From the NCBI GenBank assembly GCA_002973635.1, contig CP027224.1, positions 1,622,501-1,686,500 of the forward strand: a stretch of 64,000 nucleotides of DNA, in the 5' to 3' direction. A model generated the notes under the pieces. It worked only from the letters and a program-made list of their open reading frames with translations, did not search any database and was not told the origin of the DNA. Origin of the DNA: Lysinibacillus sp. B2A1. Lineage in GTDB: Bacteria; Bacillota; Bacilli; Bacillales_A; Planococcaceae. A program made the translations under genes and the position numbers. Positions 27,296 through 35,406 of the stretch are shown here, one piece after another (the stretch's first letter is position 1; every line of letters begins with the position of its first letter).

Positions 27296-27867
27296 GATTG
27301 AATTTCACCGCTTTCAATATAGTTAGTTTTCTATAACATTTATAAAAGTAACGCTCAATAAATAAATTGATACATAAAAAATTTTATGATGTTAAACAAA
27401 ATTAAAAAGGATATAACAAACTACACACCTCCTATGTCCAAATCAAAAGATATCAATTATATGGTAAAAGAGGAAATATATATTGTTGATTGTATCAGAA
27501 TATTAGAAGGGAGAGAATATAAATAATTAACTAAATATCTATTTTGTCAGATACTTTTTTTGGTAAAAACCTCTATCTGTTATTCAAAACAACGAATCAA
27601 TTCCTTGCCTTTTGCGTGATACGAAGTGTGCCCAATCTGTGTTTTAATAAATCAAAAAATCTATTTGAGAGGATTTTGTTTTTGAAGGGGAAAAAGATAA
27701 GCGCTTTTCCTCCCTCCTAAAGATGTACATATTTTGCACATAGTGAATTTGCTAGATTAATTCATGTGTATAAGCAAGGGTATTTTTGTTTATAGACACA
27801 AATCGGATGGAAGGAGGCGTATCAGATAATAGCACAAACAAACAAAGAAAGAGGGAGGAAGCAGCGA
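27296..27867. other. 572-bp AT-rich divergent intergenic region
   Basis: No gene longer than about 30 codons is supported. A 30-codon frame from ATG 27434 (MSKSKDINYMVKEEIY) has no ribosome binding site. Near 27690 GGGGAAAAAG and CTTTTCCTCC make a small hairpin. The GGAAGGAGGCG at 27808 and GAGGGAGGAAG near 27850 precede the GTG start of the beta-helix gene. It holds promoters for two outward-facing genes. Confidence 0.5.
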
Positions 27868-28338
27868 GTGGATAAGAAAAAATGGAAAAAGCCGCTAAAT
27901 GCCTTCTTAGCGGCAACCTTGGCAACAAGTGGGGTAGCTGTCGTAACTATGCCATATGAGGCAAAAGCAGCTACGGATGTGGTTTATGTAAGTGCAACGG
28001 GAGACAATAGCAATAATGGGGAAACGGCAACTACAGCATTCGCAACATTGGAAGCTGCATATAATGCCTTACCAGCAACAGGCGGGACAATTATCATTAC
28101 GAGTGATTTGGAGATGACAAAGGAAAAAGCCCTTATAGTGAACGATCCCAATAAGACTATCCTAGTAAAGGGTGACGGCGTGCCAAAAACGCTCACTCGC
28201 GCAAATGGGTATTTAAAGGTGTTCTTCGCAGCACAGCAAGGTAAACTCACACTAAATTTAATATCTTTAGAGTTTCTAAAAATAATGGGACACTTCTTAC
28301 TATGGAGTGTCTTTTTTATTTTCAAGTGGGTTGATTAA
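27868..28338 (+). pseudogene. Truncated secreted beta-helix surface protein
   Basis: From GTG 27868 (GAGGGAGGAAG upstream) come a signal peptide (MDKKKWKKPLNAFLAATLAT, cleaved near AKA at about 36) and a parallel beta-helix N-terminus (VVYVSATGDNSNNGETATTA), as in large S-layer-linked surface proteins with pectate-lyase-like repeats. After about residue 130 (QGKLTLN) the frame turns into unrelated hydrophobic sequence that runs through a terminator hairpin. So the 5' end seems joined to the 3' end of the gene or of another gene by a large internal deletion. The product would be far shorter than the family's several hundred residues. Confidence 0.7.
28289..28317 (+). terminator. Terminator inside the tail of the truncated gene
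   Basis: GACACT pairs with AGTGTC around an 11-nt loop and is followed by six T residues. It overlaps the last codons of the truncated surface-protein frame, which shows that the frame past about 28256 is not original coding sequence. Confidence 0.7.
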
Positions 28339-28715
28339 AATTAACGATTTAACACTAGGTAATCTTTTTGATAAAATAGTTTTCTTTCTCTCCTTATTTA
28401 TTCTAAAATCTGCCACGAACATAATTTTGCGGTTTTCATTTTTTATCTCTCCAATTTTGCCACAACTTAAAAACGCCATCTGTCGGTAAATCATATAAAT
28501 TATCTATCAAAAGCCTATAAACTGTGATTCAAAATATCTTAGGAAATAAAAAAGGGATATTGCTTTTACACAATATCCCTGTATTTCTCCTTTGTCAGAA
28601 TTTTAGCGGAGAACCTATTTATTTTTAATTGTTTTATCCATTATTATTAATAATACGGTGCAAATTGTTTTTGTAATTTAACTAAATGTAGATTGCAATA
28701 TCTCTGCTACTTTCA
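28339..28715. other. 377-bp region with one hairpin, no gene
   Basis: AGGGATATTG at 28553-28562 and CAATATCCCT at 28571-28580 form a perfect 10-bp stem with an 8-nt loop, preceded by AAAAAA. It may end transcription of either neighbour. I saw no convincing gene; two 60-codon frames here lack ribosome binding sites. Confidence 0.5.
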
Positions 28716-29063
28716 TTATTCAATAGGTGTTTCTTTTTCTGTCCATTTTGCAAAGCCTGTGTTTGTTGGCATCTCAAAATCTTCTGAAAACAAGTGTTTA
28801 TTCCATCTATAAACTTGTCTAAAAGCTGATACATAACCTTTAATAGTAGTATCCTTAAAGCCGTTCTCCTTTAAAAGCTCTAAAAGCTCATATACATGCT
28901 CTGTTTTTATTTGCTTTTTACATGTAATTCCATATTTCCACTCCATGTATACCGCAAGCCTTGCAAATTGGCTTTCACTTCCACCAGCCATACAATGTAC
29001 ATAAAATTGGCACATTAGCGTATTTCCTATACCACCTTGGGTATAAACTTCGCCAAGTGCCAC
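28716..29063 (-). pseudogene. Tyrosine-recombinase-like fragment, truncated by IS derivative
   Basis: A 115-residue frame whose first codon falls inside the end of the IS derivative at 29061, so its true start was lost. The central part (FARLAVYMEWKYGITCKKQI, then VYELLELLKENGFKDTTIKG and YVSAFRQVYRW) resembles the SAM-like core-binding domain of tyrosine recombinases, with the usual helices and a KGYVSAFRQVY stretch. The catalytic C-terminal domain is absent. Low-confidence family call; alternative is an unrelated helical protein. Confidence 0.45.
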
Positions 29064-29516
29064 GTCTGTTGATTAACTAGTTTTTACCATGAAAACCTAA
29101 TAAAAAAGAGAGATTCCATGTAAAATGTAAGTTACCACACAAACTTTTACGAGGAGGAATCTCTCATGGCTAAGAATACAACGATTTTCACACTACTTCA
29201 AAACTTTATTTCACAGGAAGAAATTTCGCTGGATTAAACAGAACTTAAATGCGCCTGTGTTATTTGGCACGACGAAAAATGCGGTATTTAATCAGCTTTT
29301 TGCGGCTTTAATTGCCTATGTGTTACTAAAGTTTTTACATACCGAAGGACACAAGAAAAACAACTGTAAACGCTTATCCTTCGCTGGTTTTAAACGCCAG
29401 CTTCTTTATGCAACCCTACCTGTCGAGTGGTACATCGGTCTCAAAGAAATACTCACATTTCATCAGGACTGTATCAAGTAAGTACTGGATGAATTTGGTT
29501 AATCAACACGTGTGAT
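29061..29516 (+). mobile_element. Internally deleted 456-bp IS4-type derivative
   Basis: The ends are the same as those of the element at 23795-25038, in the opposite orientation. The first 160 bp holds the transposase start (MAKNTTIFTLLQNF, ATG 29166); near 29221 the sequence jumps from the codons after SQEE to the WIKQN part, deleting about 790 bp, and then runs to the normal 3' end. The remaining frame (from about 29257) cannot encode a transposase. Both inverted ends are intact, so it could be moved by a related transposase in trans. Confidence 0.88.
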
Positions 29517-29566
29517 TGGATATAAGCTTTATTTACTGAGATATTATTAATGAACGAGGGGGAAAT

Positions 29567-30082
29567 ATGGAGTCAAAACTAATTATCATACGGGGAAACT
29601 CTGGAAGTGGAAAAACAACGACCGCGAAAAGTCTTCAAAATTATTTGGGGCATGGAACACTATTGGTTTCCCAGGATGTTGTTCGCCGTGAAATGTTGAA
29701 GGTCCAGGATAGAGAAGGGAATCTTTCCATTGATCTAATTCGCCAAATTGCGGAATATGGCAAAGATAAATGTGAATTTATTATTGTGGAAGGGATCTTA
29801 TATAAAGAGCGTTACGGTGAAATGCTAAAAAACTTAATTCAGTTCTATGACCAAGAGGCTTACGCTTTCTATTTTGATTTATCTTTTGAGGAGACAGTCT
29901 TACGCCATAACTCTAGGGAAAAAAAGATGGAATTCGGATAGGATTCTTTACGTGCCTGGTGGAATCCAAATGATTATCTTGGCGTAGCAGGGGAAATGAA
30001 ATTGACTGATGATATGTCACAAGATAATGTATTGAAATTAATTTTAAATCAACTACCAGTACAAATTGATTTGAAATACTAA
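29567..30082 (+). pseudogene. P-loop kinase-like AAA protein stopped by TAG
   Basis: The frame starts at ATG 29567 after GGGGGAAAT and begins MESKLIIIRGNSGSGKTTTA, a perfect Walker A motif, followed by VEGILYK and a lid-like region. TAG at 29939-29941 stops it at residue 124, but the same frame continues 47 codons (DSLRAWWNPNDYLGV and more) to TAA at 30082, giving a total near 171 residues, the usual size for this zeta-toxin/uridine-kinase-like group. A single GAG to TAG change would explain it. A nucleotide or sugar kinase role is likely for the ancestor. Confidence 0.75.
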
Positions 30083-30112
30083 TTTGTTTGGTTCAACGTT
30101 GTACAAGAAGTA

Positions 30113-30160
30113 AAAGAGCGATACATACTAGTCATGACTAATATGTATCGCTCTTTAATT
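30113..30160 (+). terminator. Terminator after P-loop kinase pseudogene
   Basis: AAAGAGCGATACATA and TATGTATCGCTCTTT form a perfect 15-bp stem with a 14-nt loop, followed by AATTT. It is the strongest hairpin in this stretch. Confidence 0.85.
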
Positions 30161-30411
30161 TATCTATCTTTTTTCAATTTAGTTCTTGATAATTCTAATA
30201 ATTGGTTAAAATATAACCATCTCAAGGTTCAGGACGGTTATATAAATCTAAAGTTATCAGATTCAATATCTACCTGTCCGTATTTTTTGTACCCCAAGTA
30301 CCCCAGAAAAAAATGCTTCGTACCCCACATGAGAATACAGTGAAATACAAATAAATAAAGTTAGCTTAAAATATTACATACATAGGTGACACAGAAACAA
30401 AATGAAAACTC
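30161..30411. other. Intergenic stretch upstream of the PmtA-like operon
   Basis: No supported gene. A 69-codon frame at 30134 overlaps the terminator hairpin and has no ribosome binding site. Two CTTGGGG/CCCC-type runs (TACCCCAAGTACCCC) occur near 30290. Confidence 0.4.
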
Positions 30412-30454
30412 TTAAGAAAAAGTTAAGAAATCTCCTCGTAAATCTTTAAGAAAT
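30412..30454. promoter_or_regulatory. Three phased TTAAGAAA direct repeats
   Basis: TTAAGAAA starts at 30412, 30423 and 30446, spaced by 11 and 23 bp, that is one and about two helical turns. OmpR/PhoB-type regulators bind such head-to-tail repeats with an 11-bp period. It sits 50-90 bp before the first gene of an operon that encodes such a regulator. Confidence 0.6.
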
Positions 30455-30504
30455 GCTCGTTATAGTAAAGGCATTCACATTTCATCAGATTGGGGAGAAC
30501 ATGA

Positions 30505-31077
30505 ATGCAATTTATAACGTTTCTTACTGAATTTATAAAGCATCCAAAAAATATCGGTGCTGTTTCACCTAGTTCAAAAAAATTGGCAAAAAAAATAGTC
30601 GAAGCTATTTGTTTTAAAAAGGCACAATGTATTGTTGAGCTTGGTCCTGGTACAGGCTCCTTTACTAAAGAATTAATGAAAAGGAAGGCGCATACTACAA
30701 AGCTAATACTCATTGAAAATAATACCGTTTTTTATAATAAGCTCCATCAACAATATGAGCATGAGCCGAATGTTATCGTAATCTACGGCTCTGCTGAGAA
30801 TTTAGGGTTGTATATGAAGAACTTAAATATCGAAACAATCGACTATATTGTATCGGGTTTGCCTTTTACATCCTTAAATCCAGTCGTTGCATCACGAATC
30901 TTACAAAATGTGAAAGAGTGTTTAGAGGAAGGGGAATTTATTACATTCCAATATTCACTAGTTAAGAAATCATTTATCCAACAATATTTTGATACTATTA
31001 CACATGAAAAAGTATGGATTAATCTTCCTCCAGCCTATGTGCTGAGCTGTAAGCAGAGAACGAAGAGGGTTAGTTAG
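30505..31077 (+). CDS. Class I SAM-dependent methyltransferase, PmtA-like
   Basis: A 190-residue methyltransferase. Motif I is VELGPGTGSFTKEL near residues 43-56; the acidic residue after strand 2 is in LILIENN, and motif IV is VSGLPF near 113-118. This pattern, an early HPKNIGAVSPSSKKLAKKI helix and the absence of an rRNA-type C-terminal domain are shared with small PmtA-type phospholipid N-methyltransferases, though substrates vary. It is the first gene of a run with DedA, a response regulator and a kinase (1-40 bp apart). A role in membrane-lipid modification fits the DedA neighbour but is inference. Confidence 0.85.
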   Translation: MQFITFLTEFIKHPKNIGAVSPSSKKLAKKIVEAICFKKAQCIVELGPGTGSFTKELMKRKAHTTKLILIENNTVFYNKLHQQYEHEPNVIVIYGSAENLGLYMKNLNIETIDYIVSGLPFTSLNPVVASRILQNVKECLEEGEFITFQYSLVKKSFIQQYFDTITHEKVWINLPPAYVLSCKQRTKRVS

Positions 31078-31665
31078 ATGGGATTGAGTGAGTTATTATC
31101 CTTTATAGAGCAATACGGTTATTGGGCATTGTTTTTTAGTCTTTGGCTTGGCATAGTGGGGATGCCGCTTCCAGATGAGATGATTGTAATGAGTGGTGGA
31201 TTTTTAGGTTCCATGGAAAAAATGTCAGTCTTGAAAGCCTTTATCCTAACGTATCTAGGTGTAGTATCTGGATTGTCTCTAGGCTATATCCTTGGGAAGG
31301 GATTTGGACATAAAGTAGTAGATAAATTGCTGAAAAAGAAAAAAGCTAAGTATTTAGTAAAGTCCAAGGAGCTAATAGATAAATATGGGCATTTTGCCTT
31401 GGTTATCAGCTATTTTATACCTATAGTAAGACATATTATTCCTTACTTAGTTGGCATGAATAATATGTCTTTTATAAAGTATGCTATGTATTCCTACACA
31501 ACAGGTTTTATTTGGACATTGCTGTATTTTACACTTGGGTTATTCTTTGGCAAGCATATTGAGTATATTTCTGCCCTGGCAACGCGTTATGGTATTTATT
31601 TTGGCATATCTGTCGGTATAATTGGGTGTTTATATTATTGGTATATACGAAAATTAAAAAGATAG
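31078..31665 (+). CDS. DedA-family membrane protein
   Basis: A 195-residue membrane protein with about five helices. The DedA pattern is clear: early GMPLPDEMIVMSGGFLGS (the acidic pair in the re-entrant loop), then KYGHFALVISYFIPIVRHII, with the conserved arginine, and PYLVGMNNMSF. Family members flip undecaprenyl phosphate or other lipids across the membrane and affect resistance to cationic peptides. Its ATG follows directly after the methyltransferase stop codon, so the two are coupled. Confidence 0.9.
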   Translation: MGLSELLSFIEQYGYWALFFSLWLGIVGMPLPDEMIVMSGGFLGSMEKMSVLKAFILTYLGVVSGLSLGYILGKGFGHKVVDKLLKKKKAKYLVKSKELIDKYGHFALVISYFIPIVRHIIPYLVGMNNMSFIKYAMYSYTTGFIWTLLYFTLGLFFGKHIEYISALATRYGIYFGISVGIIGCLYYWYIRKLKR

Positions 31666-31706
31666 TTAAAATTAGGAACAAGTATGATTGAAATTGGTGG
31701 GATTGG

Positions 31707-32408
31707 ATGACGAAAGAAACAATACTAATTGTAGATGATGAGAAGGAGATAAGAAATCTTATCGCTATTTACTTAAAAAATGAGGGCTACCATGTGCTAG
31801 AGGCAGGTGATGGAGAGCAAGGCTTAAGCCTGCTAAGAAAGCATAAGGTGCATCTCATAGTTTTAGATATCATGATGCCGAAGATAGATGGTATTGAGAT
31901 GTGTATGAAGGTTAGAGAAATAGCAGAAATGCCCATCATAATGCTGTCAGCGAAATCACAAGATATGGATAAAATCGTTGGGTTAACATTAGGTGCAGAT
32001 GATTATGTAACTAAGCCCTTCAACCCCTTAGAGCTTATGGCACGCATAAAATCCCAGCTTCGTAGATACATAAAAATGAGTCGACACGATACGATGAACG
32101 AAAATGAGATAGAGATAGGAGATATGCGAATAAATACAGCTACACATGAGGTGATTGTTAATAATGAAAAAGTAAAGCTTACCCCAAGGGAGTTTTCAAT
32201 ACTTGAACTACTTGCGAGAAATCAAGGTATGGTGATGAGCGCTGAGCAAATTTATGAAAAGGTTTGGAAGGAAGAGGCAATCCAATCTGAAAATACAGTA
32301 ATGGTACATATCCGAAAAATACGAGAAAGGGTTGAGAGCAATCCTAGAAATCCTCAATATATTAAAACTGTATGGGGAGTAGGTTATAAAATTGAAAAGG
32401 ATCAGTAA
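31707..32408 (+). CDS. OmpR-family response regulator, VanR-like
   Basis: A 233-residue regulator. The receiver has the acidic pair DDE at residues 10-12, phosphoacceptor Asp near 53 (IVLDIMMPKIDG), Thr/Ser near 81 (LSAKSQD) and switch Lys (VTKPFNPL). The C-terminal part is an intact winged helix (ILELLARNQGMVMSAEQIYE, then HIRKIRERVE). It overlaps the kinase gene by 17 bp. The phased TTAAGAAA repeats at 30412-30454 are its probable binding sites, giving autoregulation of the whole operon. Confidence 0.92.
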   Translation: MTKETILIVDDEKEIRNLIAIYLKNEGYHVLEAGDGEQGLSLLRKHKVHLIVLDIMMPKIDGIEMCMKVREIAEMPIIMLSAKSQDMDKIVGLTLGADDYVTKPFNPLELMARIKSQLRRYIKMSRHDTMNENEIEIGDMRINTATHEVIVNNEKVKLTPREFSILELLARNQGMVMSAEQIYEKVWKEEAIQSENTVMVHIRKIRERVESNPRNPQYIKTVWGVGYKIEKDQ

Positions 32409-33906
32409 GCTAGCATTTTATTTATTCACAAAAATAAAAATGCTCTTTATAAAAGCTATCACAAAGGTGCGCCAAAACCTTAGAGTTCAGTTATTGACCA
32501 CCTTTATTTTCTGTGCGTTTCTAGGGCTAATTGTTGCAAGAGCTTCGCTTCCTCTCCTTGGGAATATGAATGCGAAAACTACTATTGACTATAGCCCAGG
32601 CATGCAGCAAATTCATTATCAGGTACAGCATGTGGTAGATAGAGTCGTCTATGACAATAGTATTGAAGCCCTAAAACAATTGATCGAGGACCAAAATGTC
32701 ATGCTTGAAATGAAGCAGAGTGCATTAAAAGTATTAGTGACAGATGAGAGCGGAAAGGTACTGTATAAGACAAAGCAAGCTGAGGAGGAACAAATTAATT
32801 TACATAATAAGATAGGGCGCGTAATGGAATTTGCTATTATTCAGCCACTCAATGCACAGACGATTGAGCAATCACGACAAGAATATATTACCTTTTACCC
32901 ATTAACAATTGAGGATAAAAATTTATATTTATTTGCTAGTGGTATTCCCGAAGGCGTATTGTATACAAGAACAACGGAGGGGGGACCGATTTCTTACTTT
33001 ATTGCGATTGCTGTTTTTACATTATCTTTCTTTTATTTAACAAAACGGAAAATGAAGCAAATTGAAGCACTAGCAAAGGGGGTCATGGAGATCGCAAAAG
33101 GAAACCTAGGCTATCGCGTAAAGAAAAAAGGCATCGATGAAATTGCATTATTAACAGAGAATGTCAATCATATGGCTGAAGCAATCATGACCAATATCGA
33201 AATGGAACGAAAGATTGAACAACAAAAAAATGAATTAATCACCAATGTATCCCACGACTTGCGAACGCCACTAACCTCGATAATGGGCTACTTACGATTG
33301 TTAAGAGAGGGAAGATATGAGACGAAGGAGCAATATGATGAATATCTTAAAATCGCATTTTCAAAATCTGAGCAATTAAAGAATTTAATAGATGATCTAT
33401 TTGAATATACGAAGCTAACGAATGAAAATATCGTTATAGGAAAACAAAAGGTTTGCATCAATGAGCTTCTCGATCAATTAATAGAAGAGCTGATTCCACA
33501 AGCAGAGGAACACAATCGTACATTCGTCAAATATTTTTCGGAAGAGCGTATCTTTGCTTCCATTGATACTGAAAAAATGGTCAGAGTTTTTGATAATTTA
33601 CTTATGAATGCGATTAAATATAGCTTAGGTAACAGCCAAATTTTGGTTTCTTTTGAGCGGAAAGAAAGTCAGGTAATAATTAGTATTGCTAATGAGAGTG
33701 ATGAATTTACATCAGAAGAACTAGTGAACTTATTTGAGCGATTTTATAAAAAGGATCAATCAAGAACAAAAGTCGCGGAAGGCTCAGGACTTGGCCTTGC
33801 CATTGCTAAAAGTATTGTCGAGCTACATGATGGCAACATCCATGCAAAATATTCGGATAAGATGTTGCATTTTATCATCACGTTACCTGCTATAGCTGCT
33901 GAATAG
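32392..33906 (+). CDS. Sensor histidine kinase, VanS-like
   Basis: A 504-residue kinase from a TTG at 32392 (GGGGAG lies 12 bp upstream; an ATG at 32440 is possible). The first helix is near residues 33-55, then an extracellular sensor of about 150 residues, a second helix near 199-217 and a HAMP linker. The phosphoacceptor region is NVSHDLRTPLTS near residue 285; the N box (NLLMNAIKYS), G1 (ISIANESD) and G2 (GSGLGLAIAK) are intact. The G1 box lacks the usual GxG glycines, as in some VanS relatives. It shares an operon with a PmtA-like enzyme and DedA, so it may sense lipid- or cell-wall-active agents. Confidence 0.9.
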   Translation: MKRISKLAFYLFTKIKMLFIKAITKVRQNLRVQLLTTFIFCAFLGLIVARASLPLLGNMNAKTTIDYSPGMQQIHYQVQHVVDRVVYDNSIEALKQLIEDQNVMLEMKQSALKVLVTDESGKVLYKTKQAEEEQINLHNKIGRVMEFAIIQPLNAQTIEQSRQEYITFYPLTIEDKNLYLFASGIPEGVLYTRTTEGGPISYFIAIAVFTLSFFYLTKRKMKQIEALAKGVMEIAKGNLGYRVKKKGIDEIALLTENVNHMAEAIMTNIEMERKIEQQKNELITNVSHDLRTPLTSIMGYLRLLREGRYETKEQYDEYLKIAFSKSEQLKNLIDDLFEYTKLTNENIVIGKQKVCINELLDQLIEELIPQAEEHNRTFVKYFSEERIFASIDTEKMVRVFDNLLMNAIKYSLGNSQILVSFERKESQVIISIANESDEFTSEELVNLFERFYKKDQSRTKVAEGSGLGLAIAKSIVELHDGNIHAKYSDKMLHFIITLPAIAAE

Positions 33907-34195
33907 TGATTGTGTGATGGTGTGTTAAATTGTAATGTAGCAATTCATTTATTTTTGTTAAGATATGGGCATCTTTTATCAAAATTTGAAGCTCAGTCTG
34001 TTTGTACTGCCGCTGAAACTCAAAAATGTAGTCAATGATAATTTGTAAGTTAAGACTGTTTTTAATTTCGATTTCCACAAAAAACGGTAAAGTCATTTGA
34101 GGATGTATAGAGCAGCCACCTCGACGAATCCAAACGGCTTTATCGACATAGTATCGAATTGGTAGCTGGCGATTACTGGCAATCAATATATCCAT
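33890..34195 (-). CDS. Small protein of unknown function
   Basis: A 101-residue cytosolic protein, start ATG 34195 with a good AAAGGAG ribosome binding site 6 bp upstream. It reads MDILIASNRQLPIRYYVDKA, has an alternating hydrophobic pattern (FVEIEIKNSLNLQIIIDYIF) and a histidine-rich tail (YNLTHHHTITIQQL). I recognise no family. Its 3' end overlaps the convergent kinase gene by 17 bp. The strong ribosome binding site argues that it is real. Confidence 0.6.
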   Translation of the reverse strand: MDILIASNRQLPIRYYVDKAVWIRRGGCSIHPQMTLPFFVEIEIKNSLNLQIIIDYIFEFQRQYKQTELQILIKDAHILTKINELLHYNLTHHHTITIQQL

Positions 34196-34279
34196 GTACT
34201 GCTCCTTTATATTTACGATTTAACAAAAGCGTAATAGAAATGAGATAAATCGTCAAAAGATAACGATTTGGATAGGAGA

Positions 34280-34401
34280 AAAGAGCTGTTCGGAAATCGA
34301 ATAGCTCTAGATAGAAGGCTAGTTGTACTTAATAGAATCTGGATGTTTGCTTTCCAGTGGTATAAGAACATAAAAGAGATGTAAATGTCGAACAGCTCTT
34401 T
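34280..34401. repeat. IR-flanked 122-bp element with competing hairpins
   Basis: AAAGAGCTGTTCG at 34280-34292 and CGAACAGCTCTTT at 34389-34401 are perfect 13-bp inverted ends. The left arm can also pair locally with CGAATAGCTCT at 34298-34308 (one mismatch). So the element can form two mutually exclusive stems. It lies between a small unknown gene and the end of a LysR gene and holds no ORF. Confidence 0.65.
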
Positions 34402-34425
34402 CTTTTAGAGTAACGAATTGAAGTT

Positions 34426-35304
34426 TTATATCAATGGATAGTCATATGCATTAATTGCTTCAAGGAAATCTTTTAGTACAGGAGATTGTACTTCATCATT
34501 GCGATAGATAAACCAAGTAGGAACTTGAGCTTTCTTTGTTGTTAGTATATGCAGGGACAAAGATTGGGTTTTCATATATTTTTGAGCAATTGCCCGTGGT
34601 AATAAGGTTACACCTAGCCCTGCAGCAACACAGCCAATGATTCCATCCAAGGTGCCAAACTCCATACGATTTTGCGGACGCACAGCATCCTCATGCAGCC
34701 AGTGCTCTAAAATGGCTCGATAGGAGCAGCCATTGCGAAAAGTAATCAAGGTACTTTCCTCTAAATCTCGTAAGCTATCAATATGCCTATGCTTGCTGGA
34801 TGTAACAACTACTAGCTCCTCACAAACAAATTCCTTTGCAAGAATATTTTCCTTATACACTGGTCCTGTTACAAAGGCTCCGTCTAATTCATAGTTTTCT
34901 AATCGTTCTATATTTTGCTGCGTTGGATTTGTTTGTATTGTAATATCTACCTGTTCATGGGCCTTATGGAACGTCGTTAAAAGTGTGGGTAAGTGAAGTG
35001 CCGCTGTCGTTTCCATAGAACCGATACGTAGAAGGCCTCTATGCTCATTTGGATTTTGTAGGATTTCAAAGGATTTCTCATAGAGATGTAGCATTTTTAA
35101 TACCATCTCATAAAACTGTTCTCCCTTTGGTGTTAAGCGAATACCTCGATGTCCACGATAAAAAAATGTTGTCTGATACATGTTCTCAAGATTTTGTATT
35201 TTCATAGAGATATTGGATTGCGTGTAATTAAGCGCTTCAGCCGCTTTCGAAAAACTACCAGTTTGCACGACTGTCCGAAAAATTGTGAGATCATTCATAT
35301 TCAT
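34426..35304 (-). CDS. LysR-family transcriptional regulator
   Basis: A 292-residue regulator with a standard LysR N-terminal winged helix (FRTVVQTGSFSKAAEALNYT, then QSNISMKIQNLENMYQTTFF) and a periplasmic-binding-fold effector domain. The start at 35304 has GGTGG upstream; a GTG at 35313 is the alternative. It is divergent from the MFS gene at 35407, with about 100 bp between starts, so the two form a regulator-exporter pair. It is paralogous in layout, though not closely alike in sequence, to the LysR gene at 1-808. Confidence 0.92.
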   Translation of the reverse strand: MNMNDLTIFRTVVQTGSFSKAAEALNYTQSNISMKIQNLENMYQTTFFYRGHRGIRLTPKGEQFYEMVLKMLHLYEKSFEILQNPNEHRGLLRIGSMETTAALHLPTLLTTFHKAHEQVDITIQTNPTQQNIERLENYELDGAFVTGPVYKENILAKEFVCEELVVVTSSKHRHIDSLRDLEESTLITFRNGCSYRAILEHWLHEDAVRPQNRMEFGTLDGIIGCVAAGLGVTLLPRAIAQKYMKTQSLSLHILTTKKAQVPTWFIYRNDEVQSPVLKDFLEAINAYDYPLI

Positions 35305-35406
35305 ATATTCCACCAGCCATCAATTTATTTGATATCTATTATAACGAATTTGCTCTATTTGTGATACCTAGATTTTCGTTATAGTGAGGATGAAGGGAGG
35401 GAAAAT

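Noticed and set aside
28307..28494. Overlapping 60- and 64-codon frames on both strands after the truncated surface gene
   Set aside because: Both overlap each other and the terminator, and neither has a ribosome binding site.
30134..30343. 69-codon plus-strand frame after the kinase pseudogene
   Set aside because: Its start lies inside the terminator stem and it has no ribosome binding site or coding pattern.
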